Shown here one piece after another: positions 9,272-17,627 of a stretch of DNA of 64,000 nt. The DNA is from JAGOCV01 sp049445855 (lineage in GTDB: Bacteria > Pseudomonadota > Gammaproteobacteria > Burkholderiales > Burkholderiaceae_C), in assembly GCF_049445855.1 (NCBI RefSeq), contig NZ_JBMSDV010000003.1, forward strand, positions 372,001 through 436,000, given 5' to 3'. The translations under genes were made by a program, and so were the position numbers. The notes beneath the pieces were generated by a model. That model was not told the DNA's origin and ran no database searches. It saw nothing but the letters and a program-made list of their open reading frames with translations. Position 1 is the stretch's first letter. Each line of letters begins with the position of its first letter.

Positions 9272-10630
9272 TCAAGTCAGATCGGTCAGCCCGACCACGT
9301 CCTGCTTCTTGCGTCCGGCCGGCCAGTCGATGGCGGTGAGCTGCACGATCTCGTAGTGCAGCTCGGGGTCGATCTTGTCGCGCAGCAGGGTGCGGATCGC
9401 CTCGTACTGGCCTGACGACATCGGCTCTTCCAGCACCAGTTCCACGCGCAGCGTGGAAAGGTTCTGCTGGATGATCCGGTGCTCGCGCACGGGCGCAATC
9501 TTCAGCCAGTCCAGTGCCGTCATGCGCACGAAGCGTGACGCTCCGGTGGCCGTGCGGATCAGGCTGCGCTTGCGGCCGAGCAGGTTGCTGAGCGAGGGCA
9601 CGCGCGCGCCGCAACTGCAATACGGATGAAGCGCGGCGACGTCGCCGATGTCGTAGCGGATGACGGGGCTGGCCCAATGGTGCAATGCCGTCACCAGCAC
9701 GCGGCCCGGCTCACCGGCGGCGCAGGGTGCGCCGTCGTCGTCCACCACTTCGATGATCACGTTCGAGACGCAAACGTGGTAACGCTCGTCGTCGTGCGGG
9801 CACTGCCAGGCCAGCGGTCCGGCTTCTTCGCAGCTGTAGCGATCGCAGATGCGGGCGTCGAGCACGCGGCGTGCGCGTTCCCTCAGTGCGGGCTCGACGG
9901 TGGCGCCGAAGGTGGCGACCTGCCGCAGGCCTTTTGGTGGCGTGACATCGGACTCATACGCATCCAGCAGTGCCGACAGCAGTGTCGGGTTCGTGAAGAG
10001 GTACACCGGGCCGATGTCCGCCAACCAGGCCGCACTTTCTGCGAGCGTGCTGTCCCCCGGGTTGCGCGCGACACCGTCGCTTTCGCCGAGCCAGCCATGT
10101 CCGGCAATGCGCCTCTGGGGCTCGCCCGGGTGCGCCGGCACGTGCGGGCCGAACGATGCCCAGAGCTCGCGCAGGTTGCGGCCCACGCGGGCGTGGTCGG
10201 CCCAGTAGTGATTGCGGACCAGCCGCTGTGAATATTCGGTGCGGAAGAAGCGCACGGGCATGCCGGTGGAGCCGGATGTCGAGGCCTCGGTGATCTTGCC
10301 GTGCCGGGGCGGCACCACCAGTGCGCCTTCGGCTTCCACGCCGTCGCGGAAGCCGGCGCGCGACAGGATCGGCAGCGCGCTCAGATCCCCGGCCTGGATG
10401 TCGGCCTTGGCGGGTAGCCGTTGACGCCAGCGCGCGCTGCGCTCGTAGGTGAACTGCAGTAACCGCCAGAGTTGCCGCGTCTGCCAGGCCATCTGGAAGC
10501 TGCGCGGCGATTGTTCGAGGACGCGCACGACGTGGGCATCCATCACCTGCTGGGTTTCAGGCAGCGTCACCTGATACGGCCAGTCCCAGCCGGCGGGCGA
10601 GCCCTCCGGGGGTGCGCCTGCCGTGCTCAT
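9272..10630 (-). CDS. Adenylate-forming enzyme, PaaK/CapK-like
   Basis: A 452-residue soluble member of the phenylacetate-CoA ligase-like branch of acyl-adenylate synthetases. The AMP-binding P-loop is STSGSTGMPVRFF, the mid motif is DRYSCEEAGPLAWQCP and the ribose-contacting YDIGDVA is present. A CSCG pair suggests the structural metal site seen in CapK-like proteins. Substrate unknown: aryl or acyl acid are both possible. The ATG at 10630 overlaps the stop of the upstream PLP enzyme (ATGA), so the pair are coupled. An in-frame ATG at 10756 lies inside that neighbour and is less likely. Confidence 0.8.
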   Translation of the reverse strand: MSTAGAPPEGSPAGWDWPYQVTLPETQQVMDAHVVRVLEQSPRSFQMAWQTRQLWRLLQFTYERSARWRQRLPAKADIQAGDLSALPILSRAGFRDGVEAEGALVVPPRHGKITEASTSGSTGMPVRFFRTEYSQRLVRNHYWADHARVGRNLRELWASFGPHVPAHPGEPQRRIAGHGWLGESDGVARNPGDSTLAESAAWLADIGPVYLFTNPTLLSALLDAYESDVTPPKGLRQVATFGATVEPALRERARRVLDARICDRYSCEEAGPLAWQCPHDDERYHVCVSNVIIEVVDDDGAPCAAGEPGRVLVTALHHWASPVIRYDIGDVAALHPYCSCGARVPSLSNLLGRKRSLIRTATGASRFVRMTALDWLKIAPVREHRIIQQNLSTLRVELVLEEPMSSGQYEAIRTLLRDKIDPELHYEIVQLTAIDWPAGRKKQDVVGLTDLT

Positions 10631-11850
10631 GTCAGCGCGCCGCGCGCATCCACACGGATCACGCGCTCCACGATGCCTGCTTCCAGGCCGCCGCGCACGC
10701 CGATCATCGTGTCGTGCAGGTTGACCGTCGGATCGCAGTGGCCGGGAATCAGCCACACGGTGTCGCCGAGCATGGGCAGCGAGTCATCCACGCCGGCCGG
10801 GCGCAACAGGCCGTGCTCGTCGCCGCCGTTGGCGTACTCCAGATCCGGCTGGCCCTCGAGCGCGTGTACGCGCGGCAGGCCGGAATCGATGGCATGGCTC
10901 TTGTGACCCGCATCGCACACGGCGTGACCGGCGCGCACGCTCACCACTTGCGACTTGATGAACAGCGCGTGCTCGAACACCGGTTGTGCGGCGTCGGGTT
11001 CATTGCTCGCGTAGTCCGCGTCCATGAACAGGTACGAGCCGGCCTGCAGTTCGCCATACACACCACTCGCGGTTTCTTGCGCAAAGGTGCCGGTGCCCGC
11101 GCCGGTCACCAGGGGAACGGTGAAGCCTGCGGCTTCGATGAGTTCGCGCGTGGTGACCACGTCTGCCACTGCGCGTGCGATCACTTCGCGACGCTGTGCC
11201 GGGCTGCGCAGGTGCTGTGCCCGACCGTGGTAGGCCTGCAGGCCCGCAAAGCGCAGGGCCGGGTAAAGCTGTATTTCCTGGACCAGCGCCACGGCCTTGT
11301 CGCCCGGGGGCACGCCGCAGCGGCCCTGGCCGACGTCGATTTCCACGAACACGTCGAGCACTGCCGCAGCATCGGGCAGCACGCCGGCCAGCACTTCCGC
11401 CAGGCGCTGGATGCCTTGCACGCTGTCCACTGCCAGCGCCAGCCGTCCACCCTCGCGCAGCGACAGCGTGCGCGCGAGCGCCGCCACGCGCCGCAACTTG
11501 GCGGGCGCGATCACCTCGTTGGAGATGTAGATGTCGTTCACGCCGGCTGCAGCCAGCGCTTCGGCCTCGGACGTTTTCTGCACACAGACGCCGACCGCGC
11601 CGCCGCGCACCTGCAGTTCGGCCAGCACCGCGCTCTTGTGCATCTTGGCGTGCGGGCGCAGGCGGATGCCGTGGCGCTGCGCGAACGCGGCCATGCGCGT
11701 CAGGTTGCGCTCCATGGCATCCAGATCGACCACGATCGCGGGCGTGTCGATGTCGTCGACGCCGAGCCCGACGAGCCGGTGGTTCGCCAGCGTGTCCGCC
11801 GGCCACGCGAAAGCGTTGGTTTCAGGTGCTGAATTCGTCAAGGGATTCAT
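10627..11850 (-). CDS. PLP-dependent D-threonine aldolase-like enzyme (DSD1 family)
   Basis: A 407-residue enzyme of the alanine-racemase fold with the D-threonine-aldolase-like C-terminal domain. The PLP lysine lies in RPHAKMHKS, the phosphate-binding loop in VTGAGTGTF and the divalent metal site in GHCDPTVNLHD. Known members cleave D-threonine or D-3-hydroxyaspartate, or dehydrate D-serine-type substrates; the exact substrate here is open. The first 28 bases overlap the 3' end of the phosphatase gene, and its own stop overlaps the ligase-like gene, forming a tight three-gene unit. Confidence 0.83.
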   Translation of the reverse strand: MNPLTNSAPETNAFAWPADTLANHRLVGLGVDDIDTPAIVVDLDAMERNLTRMAAFAQRHGIRLRPHAKMHKSAVLAELQVRGGAVGVCVQKTSEAEALAAAGVNDIYISNEVIAPAKLRRVAALARTLSLREGGRLALAVDSVQGIQRLAEVLAGVLPDAAAVLDVFVEIDVGQGRCGVPPGDKAVALVQEIQLYPALRFAGLQAYHGRAQHLRSPAQRREVIARAVADVVTTRELIEAAGFTVPLVTGAGTGTFAQETASGVYGELQAGSYLFMDADYASNEPDAAQPVFEHALFIKSQVVSVRAGHAVCDAGHKSHAIDSGLPRVHALEGQPDLEYANGGDEHGLLRPAGVDDSLPMLGDTVWLIPGHCDPTVNLHDTMIGVRGGLEAGIVERVIRVDARGALT

Positions 11851-12460
11851 CGTTGAGGTGGGCAGCGTCGGCCCAGCCGACCAGGGTCAATCCGTCGGGC
11901 GTCCACAGCAGCCGGTTGATGGCGGCGTTGCCCAGTTCCCAGGTGCGCGGGGCCTGCAGTTCCTGGCGGGTGGCGGCGCGGTAGAGCACATCCAGCACGC
12001 CGCCGTGGCCGACCATCACCACCAGCTCGCCCGGATGCCGGGCGGCGATGTCGTGGGCCGCGTCGGTCACGCGCCGGCGGAATTCGATCAACGATTCGCC
12101 GCCTTCGGGCGCGAAAAGAGGGTCGCGCTTGCGCCAGCGCATGGCCTGCTCGGGCAGTTCGGCTTCGATCTCGGCGAAGGTGCGGCCCTGGAAGGTGCCG
12201 AAATTGCGCTCGCGCAGGCCCAGATGCGTGGTGACGGGAAGGTCGAACGCCCGGGCGACGGCCTGCGCGGTTTCATGGGCGCGGGACAGGTCGCTGGCGT
12301 AGACGGCGCGCACGGGCTCGTCGATCAAGGCCTGTGCCGTACGGGCGGCCTGCCAGCGGCCGCGCTCGTTCAGGGGAATGTCCAGATGCCCCTGGATGCG
12401 CGTGTCCACGTTCCAGGCGGTTTCGCCGTGGCGGAGAACGATGAGGCGGGTGGCGTCCAT
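11822..12460 (-). CDS. Histidine phosphatase family protein
   Basis: A 212-residue phosphoglycerate-mutase-like phosphatase. The catalytic motif is VLRHGETAWN near residue 9, followed by GHLDIPLNERG, SDLSRAHETA, LRERNFGTFQGR and the second histidine in VVMVGHGGVLD. That set matches broad small-molecule phosphatases of the CobC/GpmB type; a true mutase is less likely. It is the first gene of the unit that includes the D-threonine-aldolase-like and ligase-like enzymes. Confidence 0.85.
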   Translation of the reverse strand: MDATRLIVLRHGETAWNVDTRIQGHLDIPLNERGRWQAARTAQALIDEPVRAVYASDLSRAHETAQAVARAFDLPVTTHLGLRERNFGTFQGRTFAEIEAELPEQAMRWRKRDPLFAPEGGESLIEFRRRVTDAAHDIAARHPGELVVMVGHGGVLDVLYRAATRQELQAPRTWELGNAAINRLLWTPDGLTLVGWADAAHLNDESLDEFST

Positions 12461-12518
12461 GACGCGCGATTCTAGGCGCGCGCGCTGACACGGGGGCGGA
12501 AGTGGCGCTGGCAGTGCC

Positions 12519-13130
12519 TCAGCGGGCGATTTCGACGTCCACGCGGCGTGGACCCTGGGGTGGCGTGGGAAAGCCGCGCAGCGCGGCCTCCAGCATGGCA
12601 GGCAGCACGGCCGGGGTGTCGGACCAGCGGCCGTCGTGGGCGGCGCGGGTTTCGTAGACGACCTGATTCGTGGACAGGTCGCGCATCACGATGCTGATCT
12701 CGCGTTCGTACCAGGGCGTGTTCATGGACATGCGCGGAAAGGAGGGGATGAACACCACCTGCCCGTTGGCCGTGACGACGTAGTCCGGGCCCCGCATGCC
12801 CCAGCCCGGCCAGAACGGGTCGTCCCACGGGCCGCGTTCGAAGCGCTGTACCCGCAGCGCCAGCTGCACGCTGTAGCGCGCCGATGCGTCGTCACGGCGC
12901 ATGCCGACTTTCTCCAGCGCCTGGGTGGCCATGGACTCCAGCCGCGCCTGCGGCTCGCCGCCCGGTTGCTGCGAGGGCAGCCGCTCGAAACGATACGTGG
13001 CGAAGGCCGGCGAGGGCATGCTGACCAGCGTCGAGTAGGAATTGACCTCGCTGTCCACGATACGCAGGCCGGAACAGCCCGCCAGCAGGACGGTCACGCC
13101 CGTCATCAACCACAATGCCACGCGCTTCAT
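12519..13130 (-). CDS. DUF4136-type lipoprotein
   Basis: A 203-residue predicted lipoprotein. The signal runs MKRVALWLMTGVTVLLAGC, with the lipobox LLAGC giving Cys19 as the lipidated residue. The body has the DUF4136-like pattern (YSTLVSMPSPAFATYRFERL at the start, then a region mentioning MRRDDASARYSVQLAL and the C-terminal RAAHDGRW and MLEAALRGFP). Members are outer-membrane or periplasmic lipoproteins of unknown function. It lies after ttcA on the same strand but behind a terminator-like hairpin, so it is probably its own unit. Confidence 0.75.
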   Translation of the reverse strand: MKRVALWLMTGVTVLLAGCSGLRIVDSEVNSYSTLVSMPSPAFATYRFERLPSQQPGGEPQARLESMATQALEKVGMRRDDASARYSVQLALRVQRFERGPWDDPFWPGWGMRGPDYVVTANGQVVFIPSFPRMSMNTPWYEREISIVMRDLSTNQVVYETRAAHDGRWSDTPAVLPAMLEAALRGFPTPPQGPRRVDVEIAR

Positions 13131-13144
13131 CGCGCCTCCTCGAC

Positions 13145-13164
13145 AAAACCGCCCCGGCGGCGGT
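13145..13164 (-). terminator. Likely intrinsic terminator of the folM-like/folB/ttcA unit
   Basis: On the minus strand, 9 bases after the ttcA stop, ACCGCC and GGCGGT form a six-pair GC-rich stem (13148-13164) around a five-base loop, followed directly by TTTT. Short U-run, so moderate strength. Confidence 0.5.
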
Positions 13165-13172
13165 AAAGATGC

Positions 13173-14090
13173 TCAGGTCCGGATGACCTGCAGCCCTGGC
13201 AGCGTGGGCGGATCGAAGGTTTCGGTGTCGAAGGCCTTGTCGCCATCCTCGCTGGGGATGCCGGTCGTCGTGAGACCGCGGAAGTCGTAGTGTGTTCCGT
13301 CCATCAGGTGAGAAGGCACGACTTTTTGTAACGCGGAGAACATGTTCTCGAGACGGCCCGGATACTTCTTGTCCCACTCGCGCAGCATGTTGCCGACCTG
13401 CTTGCGCTGCAGGTTTTCCTGGCTGCCGCACAGCGTGCACGGGATGATGGGGAACTGCCGGTGCTCGGCCCAGCGGATCAGGTCCTTCTCGGCCACGTAG
13501 GCCAGCGGGCGGATCACGATGTTGCGGCCGTCGTCGCTCACCAGCTTGGGCGGCATGCCCTTGAGCTTGCCGCCGAAGAACATGTTGAGGAAGAAGGTCT
13601 GCAGCATGTCGTCGCGGTGATGGCCGAGGGCGATCTTGGTGCAGCCCAGTTCACCCGCCACGCGGTACAGGATGCCGCGACGCAGGCGCGAGCACAGGCT
13701 GCACATCGTCTTGCCTTCGGGAATCTTGTCCTTGACGATGGAATACGTGTCCTGGTTTTCGATGTGGAAGGGCACGCCGATGCGCTGCAGGTATTCGGGC
13801 AGGATGTGTTCGGGAAAGCCCGGCTGCTTCTGGTCCAGATTGACCGCGATGAGGTCGAAGTGCACCGGCGCACGGGCCTTGAGCTTGAGCAGGATGTCCA
13901 GCATGGCGTAGCTGTCCTTGCCGCCGGACAAGCACACCATGACCTTGTCGCCTTCTTCCACCATGTTGAAGTCGATGATGGCCTGGCCCATCTGGCGGCA
14001 CAGCCGCTTCTCGAGCTTGTGCGTCTCGCGCTCGATCTTCAGGCTTTTCTCGAGGGGAACGACCTCGTTCTCGATCCACTGTGCGCTCAT
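13173..14090 (-). CDS. ttcA: tRNA 2-thiocytidine synthetase TtcA
   Basis: A 305-residue cytoplasmic Fe-S enzyme that thiolates cytidine 32 of tRNA. The PP-loop is VCLSGGKDSYAML and the two cluster cysteine pairs are MCSLCSRLRRG and PCTLCGSQENLQRKQ, both intact. LGHHRDDMLQTFFLNMFFGG is the family hallmark (first 14 residues most conserved). ATG 14090 overlaps the folB stop in an ATGA; an in-frame ATG at 14096 is the alternative. Co-transcribed with folB and the SDR upstream. Confidence 0.95.
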   Translation of the reverse strand: MSAQWIENEVVPLEKSLKIERETHKLEKRLCRQMGQAIIDFNMVEEGDKVMVCLSGGKDSYAMLDILLKLKARAPVHFDLIAVNLDQKQPGFPEHILPEYLQRIGVPFHIENQDTYSIVKDKIPEGKTMCSLCSRLRRGILYRVAGELGCTKIALGHHRDDMLQTFFLNMFFGGKLKGMPPKLVSDDGRNIVIRPLAYVAEKDLIRWAEHRQFPIIPCTLCGSQENLQRKQVGNMLREWDKKYPGRLENMFSALQKVVPSHLMDGTHYDFRGLTTTGIPSEDGDKAFDTETFDPPTLPGLQVIRT

Positions 14091-14458
14091 GACCATTGTC
14101 CTGTCTCGACGCGAATCGCCACTTCGCAGTCGTCAAAAATTTCCAGCTTTGCGATCTTCACCCGCACGCCCAGCACACCGGGCAACTGCATCAGGCGGCT
14201 GGCGAGCTTGCCGATCAGGCTCTCCAGCAGGTTGACGTGCTCGGCGGTGCACTCGTCGATGATGATGCGGCGCACCTTGCGGTAGTCCAGCACGTGGGTG
14301 ATGTCGTCGTCGCGCGGCAGCAGCGGCTGCGTGCCGAGGTTGAGTTCGGCATCCACCTGGATGGGTTGCGGTGCGGTCTTTTCCTGCTCGAGGATGCCCA
14401 GGTTCGCGTCGAAGCGCAAACCGGTGAGGGTGAGGATCTGGGTGCCTTTGGTGGCCAT
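14087..14458 (-). CDS. folB: Dihydroneopterin aldolase FolB
   Basis: A 123-residue enzyme of folate synthesis that cleaves 7,8-dihydroneopterin to 6-hydroxymethyl-dihydropterin and glycolaldehyde. It has the T-fold pattern LTGLRFDANLGILEQEK, with YRKVRRIIIDECTAEHVNLLES carrying the active-site Glu-Hx-NLLE region (longest quoted piece TAEHVNLLES), and VRVKIAKLE near the end. It sits 17 bases after the SDR and overlaps ttcA by four bases. Confidence 0.92.
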   Translation of the reverse strand: MATKGTQILTLTGLRFDANLGILEQEKTAPQPIQVDAELNLGTQPLLPRDDDITHVLDYRKVRRIIIDECTAEHVNLLESLIGKLASRLMQLPGVLGVRVKIAKLEIFDDCEVAIRVETGQWS

Positions 14459-14475
14459 GTCGATGTCCTGGGTGC

Positions 14476-15252
14476 TTACATCAGCGAGAAATCGCGGTCG
14501 AACTTCATCAGGTGCTGGCCGCCGTCCACCAGCAGCGTGGTGCCGGTGATGGCGCTGTTGTCCAGCGCGAATTTCACCGCACCGGCCACGTCCTTCGCGC
14601 TGGACGAGCGGCCCAGCGGGCTGAGCTTGTGAAGATGCTGGAATTTCTCGTCACTGAGCATGTGGCTGGTGAGCGTCAGGCCGGGCGCGACACCGACGAC
14701 GCGCAGGCGCGGGGCGAGGGCGAGCGCCAGCATCGTGTTGGCGGCTTCGAGTGCGGCCTTGGAAAGCGTGTAGCTCAGGAAGTCCGGGTTCTGGTTCCAG
14801 AGCTTCTGGTCGAGCAGGTTGATCACCGCACCGGCAGCATCGCGTTGCGACAGGTGCGCATGCAGTGCCTGCGCGAGCACGATGGGCGCCGCCGTGTTGC
14901 TGCGCATGTGCGCGTCCAGCGCAGCGAAGCCGAAGGTCTGCGCCGTGTCGTGCTCGAACAGCGAGGCATTGTTGACCACCGCGTCCACCCGGCCGAAATG
15001 CGCGACGACGGCAGGCAGCAGGGCGCGGACTTCGGTTTCATCCGTCAGGTCACCCGGGAACACGGCGCTGGCGGGGCCGAGCACGGCGCAGTCGGCCGAA
15101 GTCTGCTGCGCTTCACTGGCCGACTGCCGGTAGTGCACGGCGACTTGCCAGCCATCGGCGGCGAGGGCGAGCGCGATCTCCCGGCCCAGCCGCTTGGCTG
15201 CGCCGGTCACGAGAACGGTGCGCACGTCCCGCACGGGGCTGGCAGTAGACAT
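14476..15252 (-). CDS. SDR oxidoreductase, pteridine-reductase (FolM)-like
   Basis: A 258-residue short-chain dehydrogenase. The cofactor motif is VTGAAKRLGREIA; the arginine in TGxxxRxG is the pteridine-reductase/FolM signature and indicates NADPH use. NNAS is at the expected place, the catalytic pair is YTLSKAALE, and VGVAPGLTL follows. Adjacent folB strongly supports a role in reduced pterin formation (dihydromonapterin or dihydrobiopterin reduction). No experimental basis distinguishes these substrates here. Confidence 0.82.
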   Translation of the reverse strand: MSTASPVRDVRTVLVTGAAKRLGREIALALAADGWQVAVHYRQSASEAQQTSADCAVLGPASAVFPGDLTDETEVRALLPAVVAHFGRVDAVVNNASLFEHDTAQTFGFAALDAHMRSNTAAPIVLAQALHAHLSQRDAAGAVINLLDQKLWNQNPDFLSYTLSKAALEAANTMLALALAPRLRVVGVAPGLTLTSHMLSDEKFQHLHKLSPLGRSSSAKDVAGAVKFALDNSAITGTTLLVDGGQHLMKFDRDFSLM

Positions 15253-15270
15253 TCGGGGACAATCGGAAGG

Positions 15271-16419
15271 GTGACGACGACACCCGAGAGTTTAACGATC
15301 CCCCCTGTCTCCGGCCTTCACGAGGTCATTGCGCAGGCCATCCGGCAGGCCGGCGGCTGGATCGGCTTCGACCGTTTCATGGAGCTGGCGCTTTACGCAC
15401 CCGGGCTGGGTTACTACGCCAACGACAGCATCAAGTTCGGCACCGTGCCCGGAACGGATGACGCGGGAGGCAGCGATTTCGTCACGGCGCCGGAACTCAG
15501 CCCCCTGTTCGGCCGCGCGCTCGCACAACAGCTGGCGCAGGCGCTTCAGGCCACGGGAACGTCCACCATCTGGGAGTTCGGTGCTGGCTCGGGCGCGCTG
15601 GCTGCGCAGTTGCTGGCGGCGCTCGACGAAGGGGCCGTGCGTGTCGAGCGCTACAACATCGTCGATCTGTCGGGCACCCTGCGCCTGCGGCAGCAGGCCC
15701 GACTGGCGGCATACGGGGATCGCGTGCGATGGCTGTCGGCCCTGCCTGATGCGATGGAAGGCGTGGTGGTCGGCAATGAAGTGCTGGACGCCATGCCTGT
15801 GAAGCTGATCGCGCGCGTTTCGGGCCAATGGCACGAGCGCGGTGTCGTGCTGGGAGCACAAGGTTTCGTGCACGAGGACCTGCCGACCTCATTGCGGCCA
15901 CCGGTGGAGATTCAGGGCCCGCACGACTACCTGACGGAAATCCATCCGCAGGGCGAGGCATTCGTCGCCACGCTGGCGCGGCATTTCGCAGGGCGGCGTG
16001 GCGCGCTCTTCTTCCTCGACTACGGCTTCCCCGAAAGCGAGTATTACCACCCGCAGCGCCACATGGGCACGGTGATGTGCCACCGTGCACACCGGGCCGA
16101 TGCCGACGCGCTGGCCGACGTGGGACTCAAGGACATCACGGCGCACGTCAACTTCACCGGTATCGCGCTCGCTGGTCAGGACGCGGGCTTGCATGTGCTG
16201 GGCTATGCGTCGCAGGCGCGCTTCCTGCTCAACTGCGGCATCGCGCAGGCGATGGAAGCGTCGGGCACGGTGGAGCGTGCCAACGCCGCGAAGTTGATCC
16301 ATGAACACGAGATGGGCGAGCTGTTCAAGGTGATCGCGCTGGGCACGGCAGAACCCGGCGAGCCGGGGGGCTTTGACCCGTTGGGCTTCGCCGCCGGCGA
16401 CCGCACCCATACACTCTGA
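15271..16419 (+). CDS. SAM-dependent methyltransferase, MidA/NDUFAF7-like (COG1565)
   Basis: A 382-residue protein. The N-terminus IRQAGGWIGFDRFMELALYAPG leads (shortest hallmark FMELALYAPGLGYY) to TAPELSPLFGRALAQQ, the SAM loop EFGAGSGALAAQLL and VVGNEVLDAMPVKL, all typical of the family that includes the complex I assembly arginine methyltransferase. The bacterial substrate is unknown. No ATG is available near the conserved start, so GTG 15271 is used; GGAAGG just before it is too close to be an ideal ribosome site. Divergent from the SDR/folB/ttcA unit with only 18 bases between starts. Confidence 0.82.
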   Translation: MTTTPESLTIPPVSGLHEVIAQAIRQAGGWIGFDRFMELALYAPGLGYYANDSIKFGTVPGTDDAGGSDFVTAPELSPLFGRALAQQLAQALQATGTSTIWEFGAGSGALAAQLLAALDEGAVRVERYNIVDLSGTLRLRQQARLAAYGDRVRWLSALPDAMEGVVVGNEVLDAMPVKLIARVSGQWHERGVVLGAQGFVHEDLPTSLRPPVEIQGPHDYLTEIHPQGEAFVATLARHFAGRRGALFFLDYGFPESEYYHPQRHMGTVMCHRAHRADADALADVGLKDITAHVNFTGIALAGQDAGLHVLGYASQARFLLNCGIAQAMEASGTVERANAAKLIHEHEMGELFKVIALGTAEPGEPGGFDPLGFAAGDRTHTL

Positions 16420-16423
16420 AACC

Positions 16424-16618
16424 ATGATCCGCTGGTTCCTCGTCATCCTGCTGGCACTGATGCTGATCAGCTGGCTGAGCCCGCTGCTGCGGCGGCTGGG
16501 CCTGGGGCGGCTGCCGGGCGACATGCGTTTTCGCGTTCGCGGACGCGAATGGGTCTTGCCGCTGGGCAGCACCGTCCTGCTGAGCTTCGTGGCCAGCCTG
16601 ATTTCGCACCTGATCTAG
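16424..16618 (+). CDS. Small DUF2905-type membrane protein
   Basis: A 64-residue protein with an N-terminal helix (WFLVILLALMLISWL), a central LGRLPGDMRFRVRG and a C-terminal helix (STVLLSFVASLISHL). This two-helix pattern with LGRLPGD matches the DUF2905 family of unknown function. It starts four bases after the methyltransferase stop and is probably co-transcribed. Confidence 0.8.
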   Translation: MIRWFLVILLALMLISWLSPLLRRLGLGRLPGDMRFRVRGREWVLPLGSTVLLSFVASLISHLI

Positions 16619-16651
16619 CAAACCGGAAAACGGGAAGGAAGAGACAGACCG

Positions 16652-17611
16652 ATGAAAGCATGTGTGGACGTGGGCGGCACCAAGGTCGCTGTGAGCCTGG
16701 CCGATGTGAAGGCGCTCTCCGGTGATGCGGGAACCGAAAGCCGCCTGTCGGCCAGTCGCAGCGAGCCGACGGCCAAGACCGGCACCCGCGACGCGCTGGC
16801 GCAACAGATCATCCGCATGATCGGCGAAGCCTGCGCCGAGGCCGGCGCCCCTGAGTCGGCGCTGCGGGGAGTAGGCGTTTCTTCGTGCGGGCCGTTCGTG
16901 GTGAACGGCGGGCTGGTCGAAGTTGCGGCGCCGAATATCTGCGGTGGCATCGCAGGGCCCGCCCGCGGGCTGCCCAACGACTGGATGTCTGCCACGCTGG
17001 AAGCGCCGCTGCGCGAACGCTACGGCAGCCAGGTGGGTGTGCGTGTCGAGATCGACACCATCGGCGCGCTCCACGCCGAGCGGCGCTGGGGCGCCCTGCG
17101 CGATACGCCGCACTGCGCTTACGTGACGTGGAGCACGGGCGTCGGCGCTGCGCTGTGCGTGGACGGCCAGGTGCTGCGCGGCAAGAACCGCAATGCCGGA
17201 CATGCGGGCCACATGTTCGTGAACGACGATTCCGAAGGTGCGCTGTGCGGTTGCGGCAACCGGGGTGACGTGGAAGCACTCGTCGCGGGCAATGCCATCG
17301 AGCGCCGCTTCGGCCGCAATGCCGCTGCATTGCTGGAAGCTGCCAAACAGGGTGAATCCGGGGCGCTGGCACAGGTGGACGGCCTGTGCCGCGTGATGGG
17401 CCGCATGCTCTACAACCTGGTGATCGTGGGCGACCTGCAGCGCATCAGCCTGGGCGGCAGCGTGTTCTGGCATCACCGCGACTTCCTGCTGCCGCGCCTG
17501 AAGGCACAACTGGCGGGCCATCTGCCCGCGCTGACGGACGGGGTGGAACTGGTGCCTGCCGGCCTGAAGGACCGCGTGGGCGATTACGCAGCGCTGGCGT
17601 TGCTCGACTGA
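16652..17611 (+). CDS. ROK-family sugar kinase/regulator-like protein
   Basis: A 319-residue ROK protein. It begins MKACVDVGGTKVAVSLAD (ATP-phosphate loop), with VEIDTIGALHAERRWG carrying the catalytic aspartate region and GHAGHMFVND the zinc-proximal histidine. The zinc motif is degenerate: C199-G-C201-G-N-R-G-D206 replaces the third cysteine of CxCGxxGCxE by Asp. No DNA-binding domain is present, so it is a kinase-type member (fructose, glucose or N-acyl-sugar as substrate). ATG follows GGAAGG by 12 bases. It is convergent with the next gene. Confidence 0.78.
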   Translation: MKACVDVGGTKVAVSLADVKALSGDAGTESRLSASRSEPTAKTGTRDALAQQIIRMIGEACAEAGAPESALRGVGVSSCGPFVVNGGLVEVAAPNICGGIAGPARGLPNDWMSATLEAPLRERYGSQVGVRVEIDTIGALHAERRWGALRDTPHCAYVTWSTGVGAALCVDGQVLRGKNRNAGHAGHMFVNDDSEGALCGCGNRGDVEALVAGNAIERRFGRNAAALLEAAKQGESGALAQVDGLCRVMGRMLYNLVIVGDLQRISLGGSVFWHHRDFLLPRLKAQLAGHLPALTDGVELVPAGLKDRVGDYAALALLD

Positions 17612-17612
17612 G

Positions 17613-17627
17613 AGGGCAGCAAGCCCT
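17613..17627. terminator. Small hairpin between convergent genes
   Basis: AGGGC-AGCAA-GCCCT forms a five-pair stem exactly between the ROK stop and the opposing stop at 17626. No T-run, so a weak terminator at best. Confidence 0.3.
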
